From an uncultured Eggerthellaceae bacterium (GTDB taxonomy: Bacteria > Actinomycetota > Coriobacteriia > Coriobacteriales > Eggerthellaceae): DNA of 64,000 nucleotides. Positions within the stretch are counted from its first letter, which is position 1, and each line of letters starts with the position of its first letter. The translations under genes and the position numbers were made by a program. This document shows, one piece after another, positions 18,801-26,469 of the stretch. Where the stretch lies: NCBI GenBank assembly GCA_934670115.1, contig CAKUOV010000006.1:1-64000 (forward strand), given 5' to 3'. Under the pieces are notes generated by a model. It did not search any database. It saw only the letters and a program-made list of their open reading frames with translations, and was not told the origin of the DNA.

Positions 18801-18903
18801 AGTCGAAAAAGTTGATGTATTCGAAATGGCCAAAGAGTACCCCGAAGCCTTCCAGCGCGTTTTCGATGATTACGGCGTACTTATTGATAACTGGATTGTA
18901 TAA
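15886..18903 (+). CDS. Molybdopterin oxidoreductase large subunit, transhydroxylase/dehydroxylase type, with N-terminal beta domain
   Basis: This 1005-residue protein resembles the large subunit (AthL) of pyrogallol-phloroglucinol transhydroxylase, a bis-MGD molybdoenzyme. The stretch QPDSWEGWHWG aligns with the AthL active site, placing the Mo-ligand Ser at 326, its Asp at 325 and the acid/base His at 294. As in AthL there is no N-terminal Fe-S motif. Ahead of the catalytic part sit about 85 residues that look like a small carboxypeptidase-regulatory/Cna-B beta domain, then a Glu/Ala linker at about 105-130. I chose ATG 15886 because AGGAGG is six bases upstream; an in-frame TTG lies at 15862. 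Gut actinobacterial catechol dehydroxylases belong to the same family, so ring dehydroxylation is as likely as transhydroxylation. Confidence 0.85.
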   Translation: MPRRVSGYMADQFTFQYITTGGRVLITGDAELETPLLSNGAFCFEDVPAGAFVVSIVDVEGYNPTNKLLDIAETDGDIELGWFKGNPIPKSMWGTHNDYEEAASVGGQSSDDAAAEAAEAAEAAAEAAASEDTHESFSMREGLSNYDFAGGVKTFYKGLGFCGGGVNSNTCEVDVKDGRIVRTRPFRYDRCYTPEQMNAWTIKARGSEYKASMKSLIPPFSLVYKKRAYSTNRILYPLKRVDWDPNGERNTQNRGESKFERIGWDEAIDILVSEIRRIHKEYGPYSIYCQIDGHGETKVVHAAHGCQTNLLDLLGGYTYQARQPDSWEGWHWGAKHVWGQDPLGQADQYNLWMDVAQNSDMLMLWGCDMETTTWGWEGQQSSKLCYWFTELGIKQVYVCPDLNYGNQVHADKWIPILPNTDAALQLAIIYTWLVEGLWDKKYVEEHCYGYDVFFDYVLGKEDGVPKTPKWAEEKCGVPSRQIKALARTWHKKRTSIGHGNGGSFIRSIYSHEPARLEVLCMAMQAIGTPGRNVMKFIEWQMMGQKSAMPGPRSELIPYPGGAYKGWMMGLKPSSIPKTMLPQAITGGWTEENPMRWYSFPDASFPAEQQFLKYQYPVPGAKPIHMIWSDAPCWTTCWNGGNEAIEAYKHPSIEFIVTEHIWFENDCRYADLLLPVSTKFESADINCDTSSGDFNYILYEGQCIDAVGESKTDYEIACEVAKAFGPVIYEQFTKGLNIQDNIRIGFETSGCQDYLDWDEFFEKGYFVIPTAEGWEDDPRGHQPFAEDPIANPMRTPNGKINFYSDELAKHFPDDQERPPYPKWVESGINHPDERRGGERAKKYPFLIVSNHPRWRVHAELDDITWLREIETCKIIGPDGYRYEPVWINPSDAEDLGIKTGDIIKVFNDRGWVLGGAYVSERIIKGAVFQDHGARVDAIVSGVSDRGGANNLIAPLATTSKNAVGEVTSGFLVGVEKVDVFEMAKEYPEAFQRVFDDYGVLIDNWIV
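16231..16262 (+). repeat. Three-copy GAGGCGGCA tandem repeat inside the large-subunit linker
   Basis: GAGGCGGCA is repeated at 16231, 16240 and 16249 and then decays. It encodes the Glu-Ala-Ala linker between the beta domain and the catalytic domain. Nine-base units can change copy number without a frameshift, so linker length may vary between strains. Confidence 0.8.
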
Positions 18904-18981
18904 AGCGGATTCATATTGGCTGTGGGGAATGTTTGATCTGAACAGGTTGTACGTTCCCCTTCCGAATAAGAGGAGGAGAGA

Positions 18982-21591
18982 ATGGAAGGCGTAGAAACCT
19001 ATTACAAAACCCTTGGTTTGGGCAGTTTCGGCATGAGTGCCCTTTCTTCCGAGATCGACGTTAAAGATGGGCGTATCGTCAGAACGCGTGGCATGCATTT
19101 TGACAATGCTTATTCCGCAGAAGAGCTTCGTCCTTGGACCCTTGAGGCTAAGGGCAAGAAATTCAATGCCCTGTTGAAGAACGATATTCCGCCGTTCGCG
19201 TTGGTGTACAAGAAGCGTTTGTATTCCGATAACCGCATTCTGTATCCGTTAAAGCGCGTTGATTGGGATCCGAATGGAGATCGCCACCCTGAGACGCGCG
19301 GTAAAAGCAAGTTTGAGCGCATTACGTGGGATGAGGCAACTGACATTATTGCCTCGGAGCTTAATCGCTTGAAGGAACAATATGGTTTGTGGTCCGTGCT
19401 GTGCCAAGGCGACGGTCACGGTGAGACCAAGACTGTTCATGCAACCCATGGCTGCCAGATGCGACTCATGTCCATTTTGGGTGGTTTTACCTTCCAGGCT
19501 CGTAATCCTGACTCCTGGGAAGGCTGGTATTGGGGTGCCAAGCACGTATGGGGTTGCGACCCGGTAGGCGAAGGCGATATCGGTCTGCTTCTTCTTGATA
19601 TTGCTCAAAATTCCAAGTATTTGCTGCATTGGGGTTGCGATGAGGAAACAACGCCATGGGGTTGGCTGGGCCAGCTTCCAAGCCGTTGGTGCTTCTGGCT
19701 GACCGATGTTGGCGTCAAGCAGATCTACATTTGTCCCGACGTGAACTATGGTGCAGCTTGCCATGCAGACAAATGGATTCCCATTAACCCCAATACCGAC
19801 GTCGCTCTTCATATGGCTATCGCTTACACATGGATCGTCAATGGATGGTACGACAAAGAGTACGTCGACACGCACTCTGTTGGCTTCGACTGGATCAAGT
19901 ACTACGTGCTGGGTGGCGAGGACGGCGTACCGAAGACGCCTAAGTGGGCAGAGAAAATCTGTGGCGTTCCTTCTCGCCAAATTAAGGCGCTGGCAAAAAA
20001 TTGGTATGAGCAGGCAACCTCGATCTCTCATGTGAATGGCGGCTCTTTGATCCGCTCGCAGTTCTCTGCGGAGCCGGGACGTATGGAAGTCGTGCTCATG
20101 GGCATGCAGGGCCTTGGCAAGCTCGGGCGCAATGTTATCAAGCTGATTGAATGGGGCTTATACGGCCTGCCTTCCCAGTGCCCCAATCCGCGTTCAAGCA
20201 TGTATATGATGCCTGCGGCGGCTTATCGTTCTTTGGACTACAACAATCCTGACGTATGGGATATTCGCCAATCGTTTATTCCTAAGACGATGATTCCGAA
20301 GGCGATTCTGGGCGATTACACTTTGGATAACCCGCTGACTTGGCATGGTACGGGTATTGCTGGGTGGCCGAAAGAAGACCAGTTTGTCCAGTACCAGTAT
20401 CCCAGCAAGGCGTCTGGCGGTACAAGGATCCATGCTATTTGGTCGGACACTCCTTGTTGGTCTACTTGCTGGAATGGTGGCAATTCTCTTGCCGATGCGC
20501 TGCATTCGCCCGAAATCGAGTTCGTGCTTATCCAGCATCCTTGGCTTGAGAACGACTGCCTCTATGCCGACATCATTCTTCCTATCAACACCAAGTTTGA
20601 GGAAAGCGATATTGCTGTTGACTCTTCGAATGGCTACACCAATCTTATGATGCTGGAGCCTCAATGTGTTGCTCCGCGTGGCGAATCTAAGTCCGATTAT
20701 CAAGCCGTTGCCGAAGTTGCTAAGAAGATGGGTGTATACGAAGAATTCATCGGCGGGAAAACCGAAGATGAGTGGATTCGCGAGGGATTTGAACAGTCTG
20801 GCTGCCAAGAGGTTATTTCCTGGGAAGAGTTCAAGGAGAAGGGATATTACGCGGCTCCCACCGCCGAAGATTGGGAGAGCGCGCCGCATGGATTCTATCC
20901 GTTCTACGAAGATCCAGAGAAGAATCCCCTGGATACCCCGTCAGGAAAACTTGAGTTTTACTCTACTACGCTCGAGTATCATTTTCCCGATGATAAATCG
21001 CGTCCTGCGTACCCTCACTACATCGAGCATGATGATCGCTTGTATGAATCCTTGCAGACCGATCGTGCAAAGGATTATCCGTTCCTGATTGTCTCGAATC
21101 ATCCGCGTTGGCGCGTTCATGCCAACATGGACGATGTAACTTGGTTCCGTGAGATCGAGACGTGCAAGGTGAAAGGGCCCGATGGGTATCTTTACGAGCC
21201 TGTCTGGATTAATCCCATTGATGCCGAAGCAAAGGGTATCAAATCGGGCGATGTAGTAAGCATTTTCAACGATCGTGGTTGGGTCCTGGGTGGCGCTTAC
21301 GTGACTGAGCGTATTAAGCCGGGCGTTGTTTATCAAGACCATGGCGCTCGCCTTGATCCCATTGAGGTTGGCAAGGGTGATCGAGGTGGCGCAAATAACC
21401 TGATAGCCCCCACCGAGGTTGCAATGGAGAATACAAATGCCGAGGTCACGTCTGGCTACCTTGTCGATTTCGAGAAGGTTGATATCGATGAGTTGGCGAA
21501 GAAGTACCCCGAAGCGTTTGCACGTAAATTTAATGATACTGGTGTAGAAATTTCCAACTGGTTGGTTGACGGCACCAATTGGGACGAATAG
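18982..21591 (+). CDS. Molybdopterin oxidoreductase large subunit, transhydroxylase/dehydroxylase type
   Basis: This 869-residue protein is a paralogue of the preceding large subunit without its N-terminal beta domain. Length and layout match AthL of pyrogallol-phloroglucinol transhydroxylase (about 875 residues). ARNPDSWEGWYWG puts Asp177 and the Mo-ligand Ser178 in place, and DGHGET gives His146; the 32-residue spacing is the same in both paralogues. C-terminal motifs NHPRWRVH, FNDRGWVLGGAYV and DRGGANNLI are shared with its neighbour. AGGAGGAGAGA precedes the ATG. The Fe-S subunit follows after 9 bases, so this copy is the more likely partner. It acts on an aromatic ring or another polyhydroxylated substrate; the exact one is unknown. 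Confidence 0.85.
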   Translation: MEGVETYYKTLGLGSFGMSALSSEIDVKDGRIVRTRGMHFDNAYSAEELRPWTLEAKGKKFNALLKNDIPPFALVYKKRLYSDNRILYPLKRVDWDPNGDRHPETRGKSKFERITWDEATDIIASELNRLKEQYGLWSVLCQGDGHGETKTVHATHGCQMRLMSILGGFTFQARNPDSWEGWYWGAKHVWGCDPVGEGDIGLLLLDIAQNSKYLLHWGCDEETTPWGWLGQLPSRWCFWLTDVGVKQIYICPDVNYGAACHADKWIPINPNTDVALHMAIAYTWIVNGWYDKEYVDTHSVGFDWIKYYVLGGEDGVPKTPKWAEKICGVPSRQIKALAKNWYEQATSISHVNGGSLIRSQFSAEPGRMEVVLMGMQGLGKLGRNVIKLIEWGLYGLPSQCPNPRSSMYMMPAAAYRSLDYNNPDVWDIRQSFIPKTMIPKAILGDYTLDNPLTWHGTGIAGWPKEDQFVQYQYPSKASGGTRIHAIWSDTPCWSTCWNGGNSLADALHSPEIEFVLIQHPWLENDCLYADIILPINTKFEESDIAVDSSNGYTNLMMLEPQCVAPRGESKSDYQAVAEVAKKMGVYEEFIGGKTEDEWIREGFEQSGCQEVISWEEFKEKGYYAAPTAEDWESAPHGFYPFYEDPEKNPLDTPSGKLEFYSTTLEYHFPDDKSRPAYPHYIEHDDRLYESLQTDRAKDYPFLIVSNHPRWRVHANMDDVTWFREIETCKVKGPDGYLYEPVWINPIDAEAKGIKSGDVVSIFNDRGWVLGGAYVTERIKPGVVYQDHGARLDPIEVGKGDRGGANNLIAPTEVAMENTNAEVTSGYLVDFEKVDIDELAKKYPEAFARKFNDTGVEISNWLVDGTNWDE

Positions 21592-21600
21592 GAGAAAACA

Positions 21601-22548
21601 ATGAAAGTATTTGTGTTCGATTCATCGGTCTGCAACGGATGCTACGGCTGCCAGTTGGCTTGCAAGGACGAACATTGGATGAACGAATGGGCGCCTTATG
21701 CAAAGCCGCAACCTGACACGGGTCAGTTTTGGTGCAAGATGCATCAGGTCGATCATGGTCAAGTTCCGAAAGTTCGTGTTGAATATTGGCCTGTGTTTGG
21801 TGGTCAGAATCCTGAAATTGCCGAATATGCCCCCGAGGTGCTTATGGAGCGCGAGGATGGCCTTCAGGTTATCATGCCCGAGAAAGCAGCCGGTCGCAAA
21901 GATCTTGCTGAGAAGTTTGAGGGTATCTATTGGAACGAGGAACTCCAGATTCCTCAGGGCTGCGATGGCTGCGCACACTTGGTGGATGCTGGGGAGTTGC
22001 CGCATTGCGTTGACGTCTGCGCAACTGGTGCCCTTCGTTTTGGCGAGTATGAAGAATTCGCTGAAGAGCTGGAGGCCAAGGGTTACGAATTTAAGACCGA
22101 GTCCGAAGAACGTCTGGGCGGACACGTTTACTACATCAATATGCCTCATCTGTTTATTGGCGGCGAGGCTTGGGATCCGGCAGCCGATGAGGTTATCGAA
22201 GGCGCAAAGATCACGCTTTCGGGCGATGCAGATATGACTACTGAATCCGATGAATTCGGTGATTTCTGGTTCCGTAAGCTTGATGCAGGCAAATACGCTT
22301 TGACCGTTGAAGCTGAGGGTTTTGTTTCGGCAGCGAAGGAAATTGTTTTGGAAAAGAGCCTTAATGTCGGCGATTTTCCGTTGGAGCGCACCGCCGATAA
22401 TCCCTATGTTGAAAAAGTCCTGCAAATCGATTTGGATGGCGATGCGCCCGAGGGCATTCCCGATGTTGAGGTCAAAGAGGTTGGCGACGTTACCGCAAAC
22501 TTCTCTGTTATGTCTCAGGCATCTGAGGAAGCAAGTCGTATCGGCTAG
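21601..22548 (+). CDS. Fe-S small subunit with C-terminal beta domain (AthS-like)
   Basis: This 315-residue protein begins with a ferredoxin motif CNGCYGCQLAC (Cys 11, 14, 17, 21). A second group, CDGCAHLVDAGELPHCVDVC, follows at about 121-140. AthS of transhydroxylase binds three [4Fe-4S] clusters, but the CxxCxxxxC motif of its middle part is replaced here by PVFGGQNPEI without Cys. Nine Cys are seen up to that point, enough for two clusters. Residues about 195-265 form the carboxypeptidase-regulatory-like beta domain also seen in AthS and at the N-terminus of the first large subunit. No Tat or Sec signal is present, so the complex is probably cytoplasmic. It lies 9 bases after the second large subunit. 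Confidence 0.82.
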   Translation: MKVFVFDSSVCNGCYGCQLACKDEHWMNEWAPYAKPQPDTGQFWCKMHQVDHGQVPKVRVEYWPVFGGQNPEIAEYAPEVLMEREDGLQVIMPEKAAGRKDLAEKFEGIYWNEELQIPQGCDGCAHLVDAGELPHCVDVCATGALRFGEYEEFAEELEAKGYEFKTESEERLGGHVYYINMPHLFIGGEAWDPAADEVIEGAKITLSGDADMTTESDEFGDFWFRKLDAGKYALTVEAEGFVSAAKEIVLEKSLNVGDFPLERTADNPYVEKVLQIDLDGDAPEGIPDVEVKEVGDVTANFSVMSQASEEASRIG

Positions 22549-22626
22549 CTAGATTATTCATTTCGGGTGGGCGCTTTCGTCCACCCACCGTAATCTCAGA
22601 AGAAACTGTTTCGAAGGGATAATCCT

Positions 22627-23766
22627 ATGGATAACAAGAAGATGCTGCTCGAACGACAGGAACGCATCCTTAAAACAATGAAGGGCGAGAAAACCGATCG
22701 ACCGCCATTGATGTGGGCGGGCGACCTCGCACTTATTCGCTATGCGCGCCCTGAGTGTACCTTTGAGTACATGATTGACAGTCATGAAGAAATGACTCAG
22801 ATTATTTGCGACGAAGTCCTTCCTAAATTCCCTAAGCTTGACTTTCTTGCTGCGGTTGGTATGAGTTCTCGCCATCTTGGTGCCGCTTTCTGCGTCAAAA
22901 CGTTGCTTCCTGGAAAAGAGCTTCCGGTTGATGAAATGTGGCAGCTTCAGTTCGACCACTCTTTCACCGAAGACGTATACGAGCAAATTGCGAATGAAGG
23001 CTGGAAGAAATTCAACGAGTATCAGCTATTCGAACGCTTGAAATATGATCCAGCGGCAATGGGGGAAGACCTCGAGGCCGCTTCGCGCAACATTGAACGC
23101 TACCATAATGCTGGCATGCCGTTCATGTACGGCGGTATGTTGAGCTCTCCGTTCGACATTCTTGCTTTTGGGCGCGGTCAAGTTGATTTCTTGTGCGATT
23201 TGTTCGAATACGAAGATGAAATCATTGAAGCAATGAACGTCATGATGGACGAAGAGGAAGAGCAGAAGCGCGATCAGATTAAGCAAGAGGTCGCCGATGC
23301 CCATGCTCGCGGCGAAGAGCTTATGTATGCCATTGCCCCTTGCGTGAATGCAAACTGCGGGCTTATGGGACGTGAGCAGTTTGAGAAGTTCGGCTGGCCT
23401 CTTATTGAGAGGCAGGCTAACTTCTTGCTGGATTTGGGTTGTTTGGTTCGTTTCCATATGGATGCAAATTGGACCGATTTCTTGGATCTGTTCACGGTGT
23501 TTCCCAAGGGGAAGTGCATTTTTGACTCCGATGGTTCGACCGATCTCGAAAAAACGCGAGATATTTTGGGCCCCCTTATGGGATTTACGGGTACGGTTCA
23601 TCCTGCAGATTTCGCTTTTGGTACTCCCGATAACGTTTACCAAACGGTAAAGGATCAGATCGAGAACATGGGTGATAGCTTTATCGCATCTCCTTCTTGC
23701 AGTATTCCTGCCAACGCGCCCAAAGAGAATATCGATGCCATGTACGCAGCAATTGATGAACTCTAA
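22627..23766 (+). CDS. URO-D superfamily methyltransferase-like protein 2
   Basis: This 379-residue TIM-barrel protein of the uroporphyrinogen decarboxylase superfamily is read in line with the molybdoenzyme genes, 78 bases after the Fe-S subunit. Its metal-site region reads LVRFHMDANW, so the His of the MtaA His-x-Cys pair is present but the Cys is replaced by Asp. GAAGGGATAATCCT precedes the ATG. Membership of the operon suggests it works on the same substrate, for example by removing an O-methyl group before ring chemistry. No corrinoid-binding protein is encoded nearby, so any methyl acceptor must come from elsewhere. Confidence 0.72.
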   Translation: MDNKKMLLERQERILKTMKGEKTDRPPLMWAGDLALIRYARPECTFEYMIDSHEEMTQIICDEVLPKFPKLDFLAAVGMSSRHLGAAFCVKTLLPGKELPVDEMWQLQFDHSFTEDVYEQIANEGWKKFNEYQLFERLKYDPAAMGEDLEAASRNIERYHNAGMPFMYGGMLSSPFDILAFGRGQVDFLCDLFEYEDEIIEAMNVMMDEEEEQKRDQIKQEVADAHARGEELMYAIAPCVNANCGLMGREQFEKFGWPLIERQANFLLDLGCLVRFHMDANWTDFLDLFTVFPKGKCIFDSDGSTDLEKTRDILGPLMGFTGTVHPADFAFGTPDNVYQTVKDQIENMGDSFIASPSCSIPANAPKENIDAMYAAIDEL

Positions 23767-23830
23767 ATTAAGGTGCATATGCTAGTCTCATATTGATTCG
23801 CTGCTTGAATCTTTCAATGGCTCTAGCTTT

Positions 23831-23884
23831 CAGCCGGCTTTGTTTGATTTTGCGATGACGTCAAGAATCAAATGAGGCCGGCTG
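23831..23884 (+). terminator. Hairpin between URO-D 2 and the CobW-type gene
   Basis: CAGCCGGC (23831-23838) pairs with GCCGGCTG (23877-23884), and the inner TTTGATT (23843-23849) pairs with AATCAAA (23866-23872). TTGTTA follows. It probably ends or weakens the molybdoenzyme transcript before the GTPase gene. Confidence 0.5.
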
Positions 23885-23964
23885 TTGTTATGGCTGGCTT
23901 TACTTGCGGAAAGGGTCTATTATCCATTCAGACGTTTTGAGATACGTGAGGAAGGGCTAATCGG

Positions 23965-24573
23965 ATGGGTCAGGGTACAAAAATATTAATATTGGGAGGT
24001 TTCCTTGGATCGGGTAAAACGACTGTTTTGCTTGAATTGGCAAAGCATATTACTGCTCGATCGGATAAAGAAACGCCTATTGCCATTTTGGAAAATGAAA
24101 TTGGCGAGGTAGATGTCGATGGTGGTGCAGTTGGGTCTGCTGGTTATGCGGTGAAAAGTCTTTTTGCGGGCTGTGCGTGTTGCGAGCTGATCGGACAGCT
24201 CCCTTCGGCCGTTGAAGGCATCATTAACGATTTCCAGCCAGAACTTTTAATTATCGAGACCACGGGCGTTGCTGTTCCTTCATCTATGGTAAAGGCGCTT
24301 AAGTCCGTTTCTGACGACATTCGTACTTGTATTCTGGTCGATGCTTCTCGTTGGACGCGAATCCGTAAACCTCTTGAGGTTCTTTTGCGCGATCAGCTTG
24401 AGAGTGCAGATGTGATTCTGGTAAACAAATGCGATTTGGTTGACGAAGAAGCCCTTGAGTGTGCAAAGACTGACGCTCTTGAGTACGCTGGCACTGATCG
24501 GCCGTTTATTTGCGTTAGCGCCAAAAACGGCTTTACCGATGCGGATTTTGCTGCATTGCTGGGAGGGGAGTAG
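23965..24573 (+). CDS. Short CobW/COG0523-type GTPase (metallochaperone domain)
   Basis: This 202-residue P-loop GTPase has Walker A GGFLGSGKTT (11-20), the family metal motif GCACC (Cys 70, 72, 73), ETTG as the G3 site and NKCD as the G4 site. Typical CobW proteins of 300-400 residues carry a His-rich stretch and a C-terminal CobW_C domain; both are missing here, and the His-rich part is encoded by the next gene, three bases downstream. COG0523 proteins deliver metals such as zinc or cobalt. I infer delivery to URO-D-type methyltransferases in the same cluster, one of which keeps a His-x-Cys zinc motif. HypB- or UreG-like roles are less likely in this context. Confidence 0.8.
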   Translation: MGQGTKILILGGFLGSGKTTVLLELAKHITARSDKETPIAILENEIGEVDVDGGAVGSAGYAVKSLFAGCACCELIGQLPSAVEGIINDFQPELLIIETTGVAVPSSMVKALKSVSDDIRTCILVDASRWTRIRKPLEVLLRDQLESADVILVNKCDLVDEEALECAKTDALEYAGTDRPFICVSAKNGFTDADFAALLGGE

Positions 24574-24576
24574 GCT

Positions 24577-25083
24577 ATGGAACCTACGGATAATCACGAT
24601 CATTCGCATGGTTTAGACGAGGCATGTGATTGCGGGCACCATCACCATCACGATGACAATTGCGGCTGTGGACACCATCACCATCATGACGATCATGATG
24701 CCAAAACCATATCTACCAATGTCGGTGGCGGCGTGGCTCTTTGCCGATCGTCCTCGCACGAAGGTGCGCACATCGTTTCTTGCAGTCTTGAGTTGGAAAA
24801 CGCGACACTGTCGGCTTCTTGTCTCGCGAATGTATTGAGGGCTGTTGCTAGTGATATGGAAAAGCTGGGTGGAATTGTGGGCCATATCAAATGTGCTGCG
24901 GCGGAAGATGGGAAAAGCCTGCGGATTTCCACTACCCAAGCTGGGTTGGAGCCGACATTGGTTATTGACGGTCTGAAAGATTTGACTGACGAGTCGGAGA
25001 TCAATATTGCCGTTATCGTTTTTGGAGTTGAGCACGGCGAAATAATCGATTCTCTTTTAACACGGCTTGAGCAGGTCTTTTAA
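24577..25083 (+). CDS. His-rich metal-binding partner of the CobW-type GTPase
   Basis: This 168-residue protein has an N-terminal 45 residues packed with His, Asp and Cys, including two near-identical CGHHHHHDD blocks, which can bind several zinc, nickel or cobalt ions. The rest is a compact alpha/beta domain with no family that I recognise; it may correspond to the C-terminal domain missing from the preceding GTPase. The three-base gap and in-line direction imply translational coupling. It most likely stores or hands over metal. It has no signal peptide. Confidence 0.7.
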   Translation: MEPTDNHDHSHGLDEACDCGHHHHHDDNCGCGHHHHHDDHDAKTISTNVGGGVALCRSSSHEGAHIVSCSLELENATLSASCLANVLRAVASDMEKLGGIVGHIKCAAAEDGKSLRISTTQAGLEPTLVIDGLKDLTDESEINIAVIVFGVEHGEIIDSLLTRLEQVF

Positions 25084-25113
25084 GAATCCATTTAGCTCGA
25101 TTGCGTTGCATGA

Positions 25114-25145
25114 AGCGGGGTAACGAAACGACTCGTTGCCCCGCT
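25114..25145. terminator. Bidirectional hairpin between convergent genes
   Basis: AGCGGGGTAACGA (25114-25126) pairs with TCGTTGCCCCGCT (25133-25145) with a single G-T wobble and a six-base loop. It lies between the His-rich gene and URO-D 3, which face each other. Confidence 0.7.
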
Positions 25146-25160
25146 CGTATCAACGCCTAA

Positions 25161-26264
25161 TTATTTCCAGTTGCTGTATGCTTCGCGAGAGCGGATATAA
25201 AGCTCGGTGCCAACGACCTTGTCGAGATAGGGGTAGCTATCCCAATTCAACATAATGGGCTTTCCGGGCGTGGTGCAGTATTTCTCTACGAAATCGCGGG
25301 CAATAGCTCGCTTTTCGTCGTCGGTTGCACCTTCGGGAACACTGAAATTGGGGCATAGGGTGATCTTGTCTCCGTATTTCTCCCATAACTCGGGAATAGG
25401 ATTGATGTCTTGGGCACGCCAGATATCCCAGCCTGCGGCAATGATATTTTCAATTTGCGTGGTTCCGTGGTTGCCGCAGCTATGCAGTTCTGCGATTGCT
25501 CCCAACTCGTGAATCTTGTCAGTGACTTTCTTCATGGCTGGCACGAAGAATTCGCGGCATATATCGGCATTGAAGAATGCAGCATTCTGGGAACCCCAGT
25601 CGTCATGAATATAAAAATAATCGGCGCCAAAATACCTTACGTAGTGCTCTACAACGTCGCATATTACGTCAGACAGTGCCATCATGAGTTCTTTGATTGC
25701 GTCTTCTTGGTCTTCGTCTAACAGAGCAACCGCAGCGTTTTCGAAACCCATGAACGAAATCAATCGTTCGAACCAGCCTGTAAAAATCCATGCACAGATG
25801 GACTTATCGGCTTTTGCCTTTAGGAACTCTTGCGACCTTTTCGCAGAGCCCTCCCAGTCCCAAGAGTCAATATCGGGAAATTTGATGACGTCTTTCCAAT
25901 CGTTGACATCATCCATAAAGCGAGGAATGTCTTCGCGCTCCATTGACCCCATGGCGGTAGGAACGTATATCCATTCTACGCCGTACATGTCTTTGCCGCC
26001 TCCTTGGGTTGTTGGGTCGAAAGAGGCTGCTTCAGGACCAAATACAGAGGCTCGTGCAATTACATCGGGGATACATGTTGGAGCAAAATTCTCGGTATCG
26101 TGCATGGAGAGAATCCAGCAAGGTTTTTTGTTCATGATGGCATCATGAACAGCCTGCTTGCTGGTTATGGGATAGTTTAGATAGTCGAATTCTGCAGAGA
26201 ATCCTGGTATTGCGGGAATAACTTCACGAACCTCAAGCTCGCTTTTGTCAAACGAAATCGTCAT
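25161..26264 (-). CDS. URO-D superfamily methyltransferase-like protein 3 with zinc motif
   Basis: This 367-residue TIM-barrel protein of the uroporphyrinogen decarboxylase superfamily carries AELHSCGNHG and, some 40 residues on, TLCPNF. This gives the His-x-Cys...Cys arrangement that binds zinc in MtaA-type methyltransferases. I chose the ATG at 26264 because AGAAAGG lies upstream and the protein then begins MTISFDKS; an in-frame extension of 32 residues has no ribosome site. Of the three paralogues in the island this is the only one with the full zinc motif, so it is the best candidate for transfer of methyl to or from a corrinoid. It forms its own transcription unit. Confidence 0.78.
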   Translation of the reverse strand: MTISFDKSELEVREVIPAIPGFSAEFDYLNYPITSKQAVHDAIMNKKPCWILSMHDTENFAPTCIPDVIARASVFGPEAASFDPTTQGGGKDMYGVEWIYVPTAMGSMEREDIPRFMDDVNDWKDVIKFPDIDSWDWEGSAKRSQEFLKAKADKSICAWIFTGWFERLISFMGFENAAVALLDEDQEDAIKELMMALSDVICDVVEHYVRYFGADYFYIHDDWGSQNAAFFNADICREFFVPAMKKVTDKIHELGAIAELHSCGNHGTTQIENIIAAGWDIWRAQDINPIPELWEKYGDKITLCPNFSVPEGATDDEKRAIARDFVEKYCTTPGKPIMLNWDSYPYLDKVVGTELYIRSREAYSNWK

Positions 26265-26423
26265 TAGATTACCTTTCTCATAAAGAGATTGTTGTAATTT
26301 TTGCGTTGGATTAGAACATCGATAATCGATGGCGATAACGTTGTCATTATACAACTTCAAAGCAGGAAATGCTTGCCGAAGTGTAATATGTGTTTATTTT
26401 TTCATTGCCCCTAAAAACCCCCT

Positions 26424-26469
26424 AAACCAACAAGGAAGGCGCTCTTGCGAACGCCTTCCTTGTTGGTTT
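26424..26469 (-). terminator. Strong intrinsic terminator
   Basis: An 18-bp perfect stem pairs 26424-26441 with 26452-26469 around a ten-base loop, followed on the minus strand by GGGGGTTTTTAG. It touches the stop codon of the small Pro/Ala/Gly-repeat gene, which it must terminate. Confidence 0.85.
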
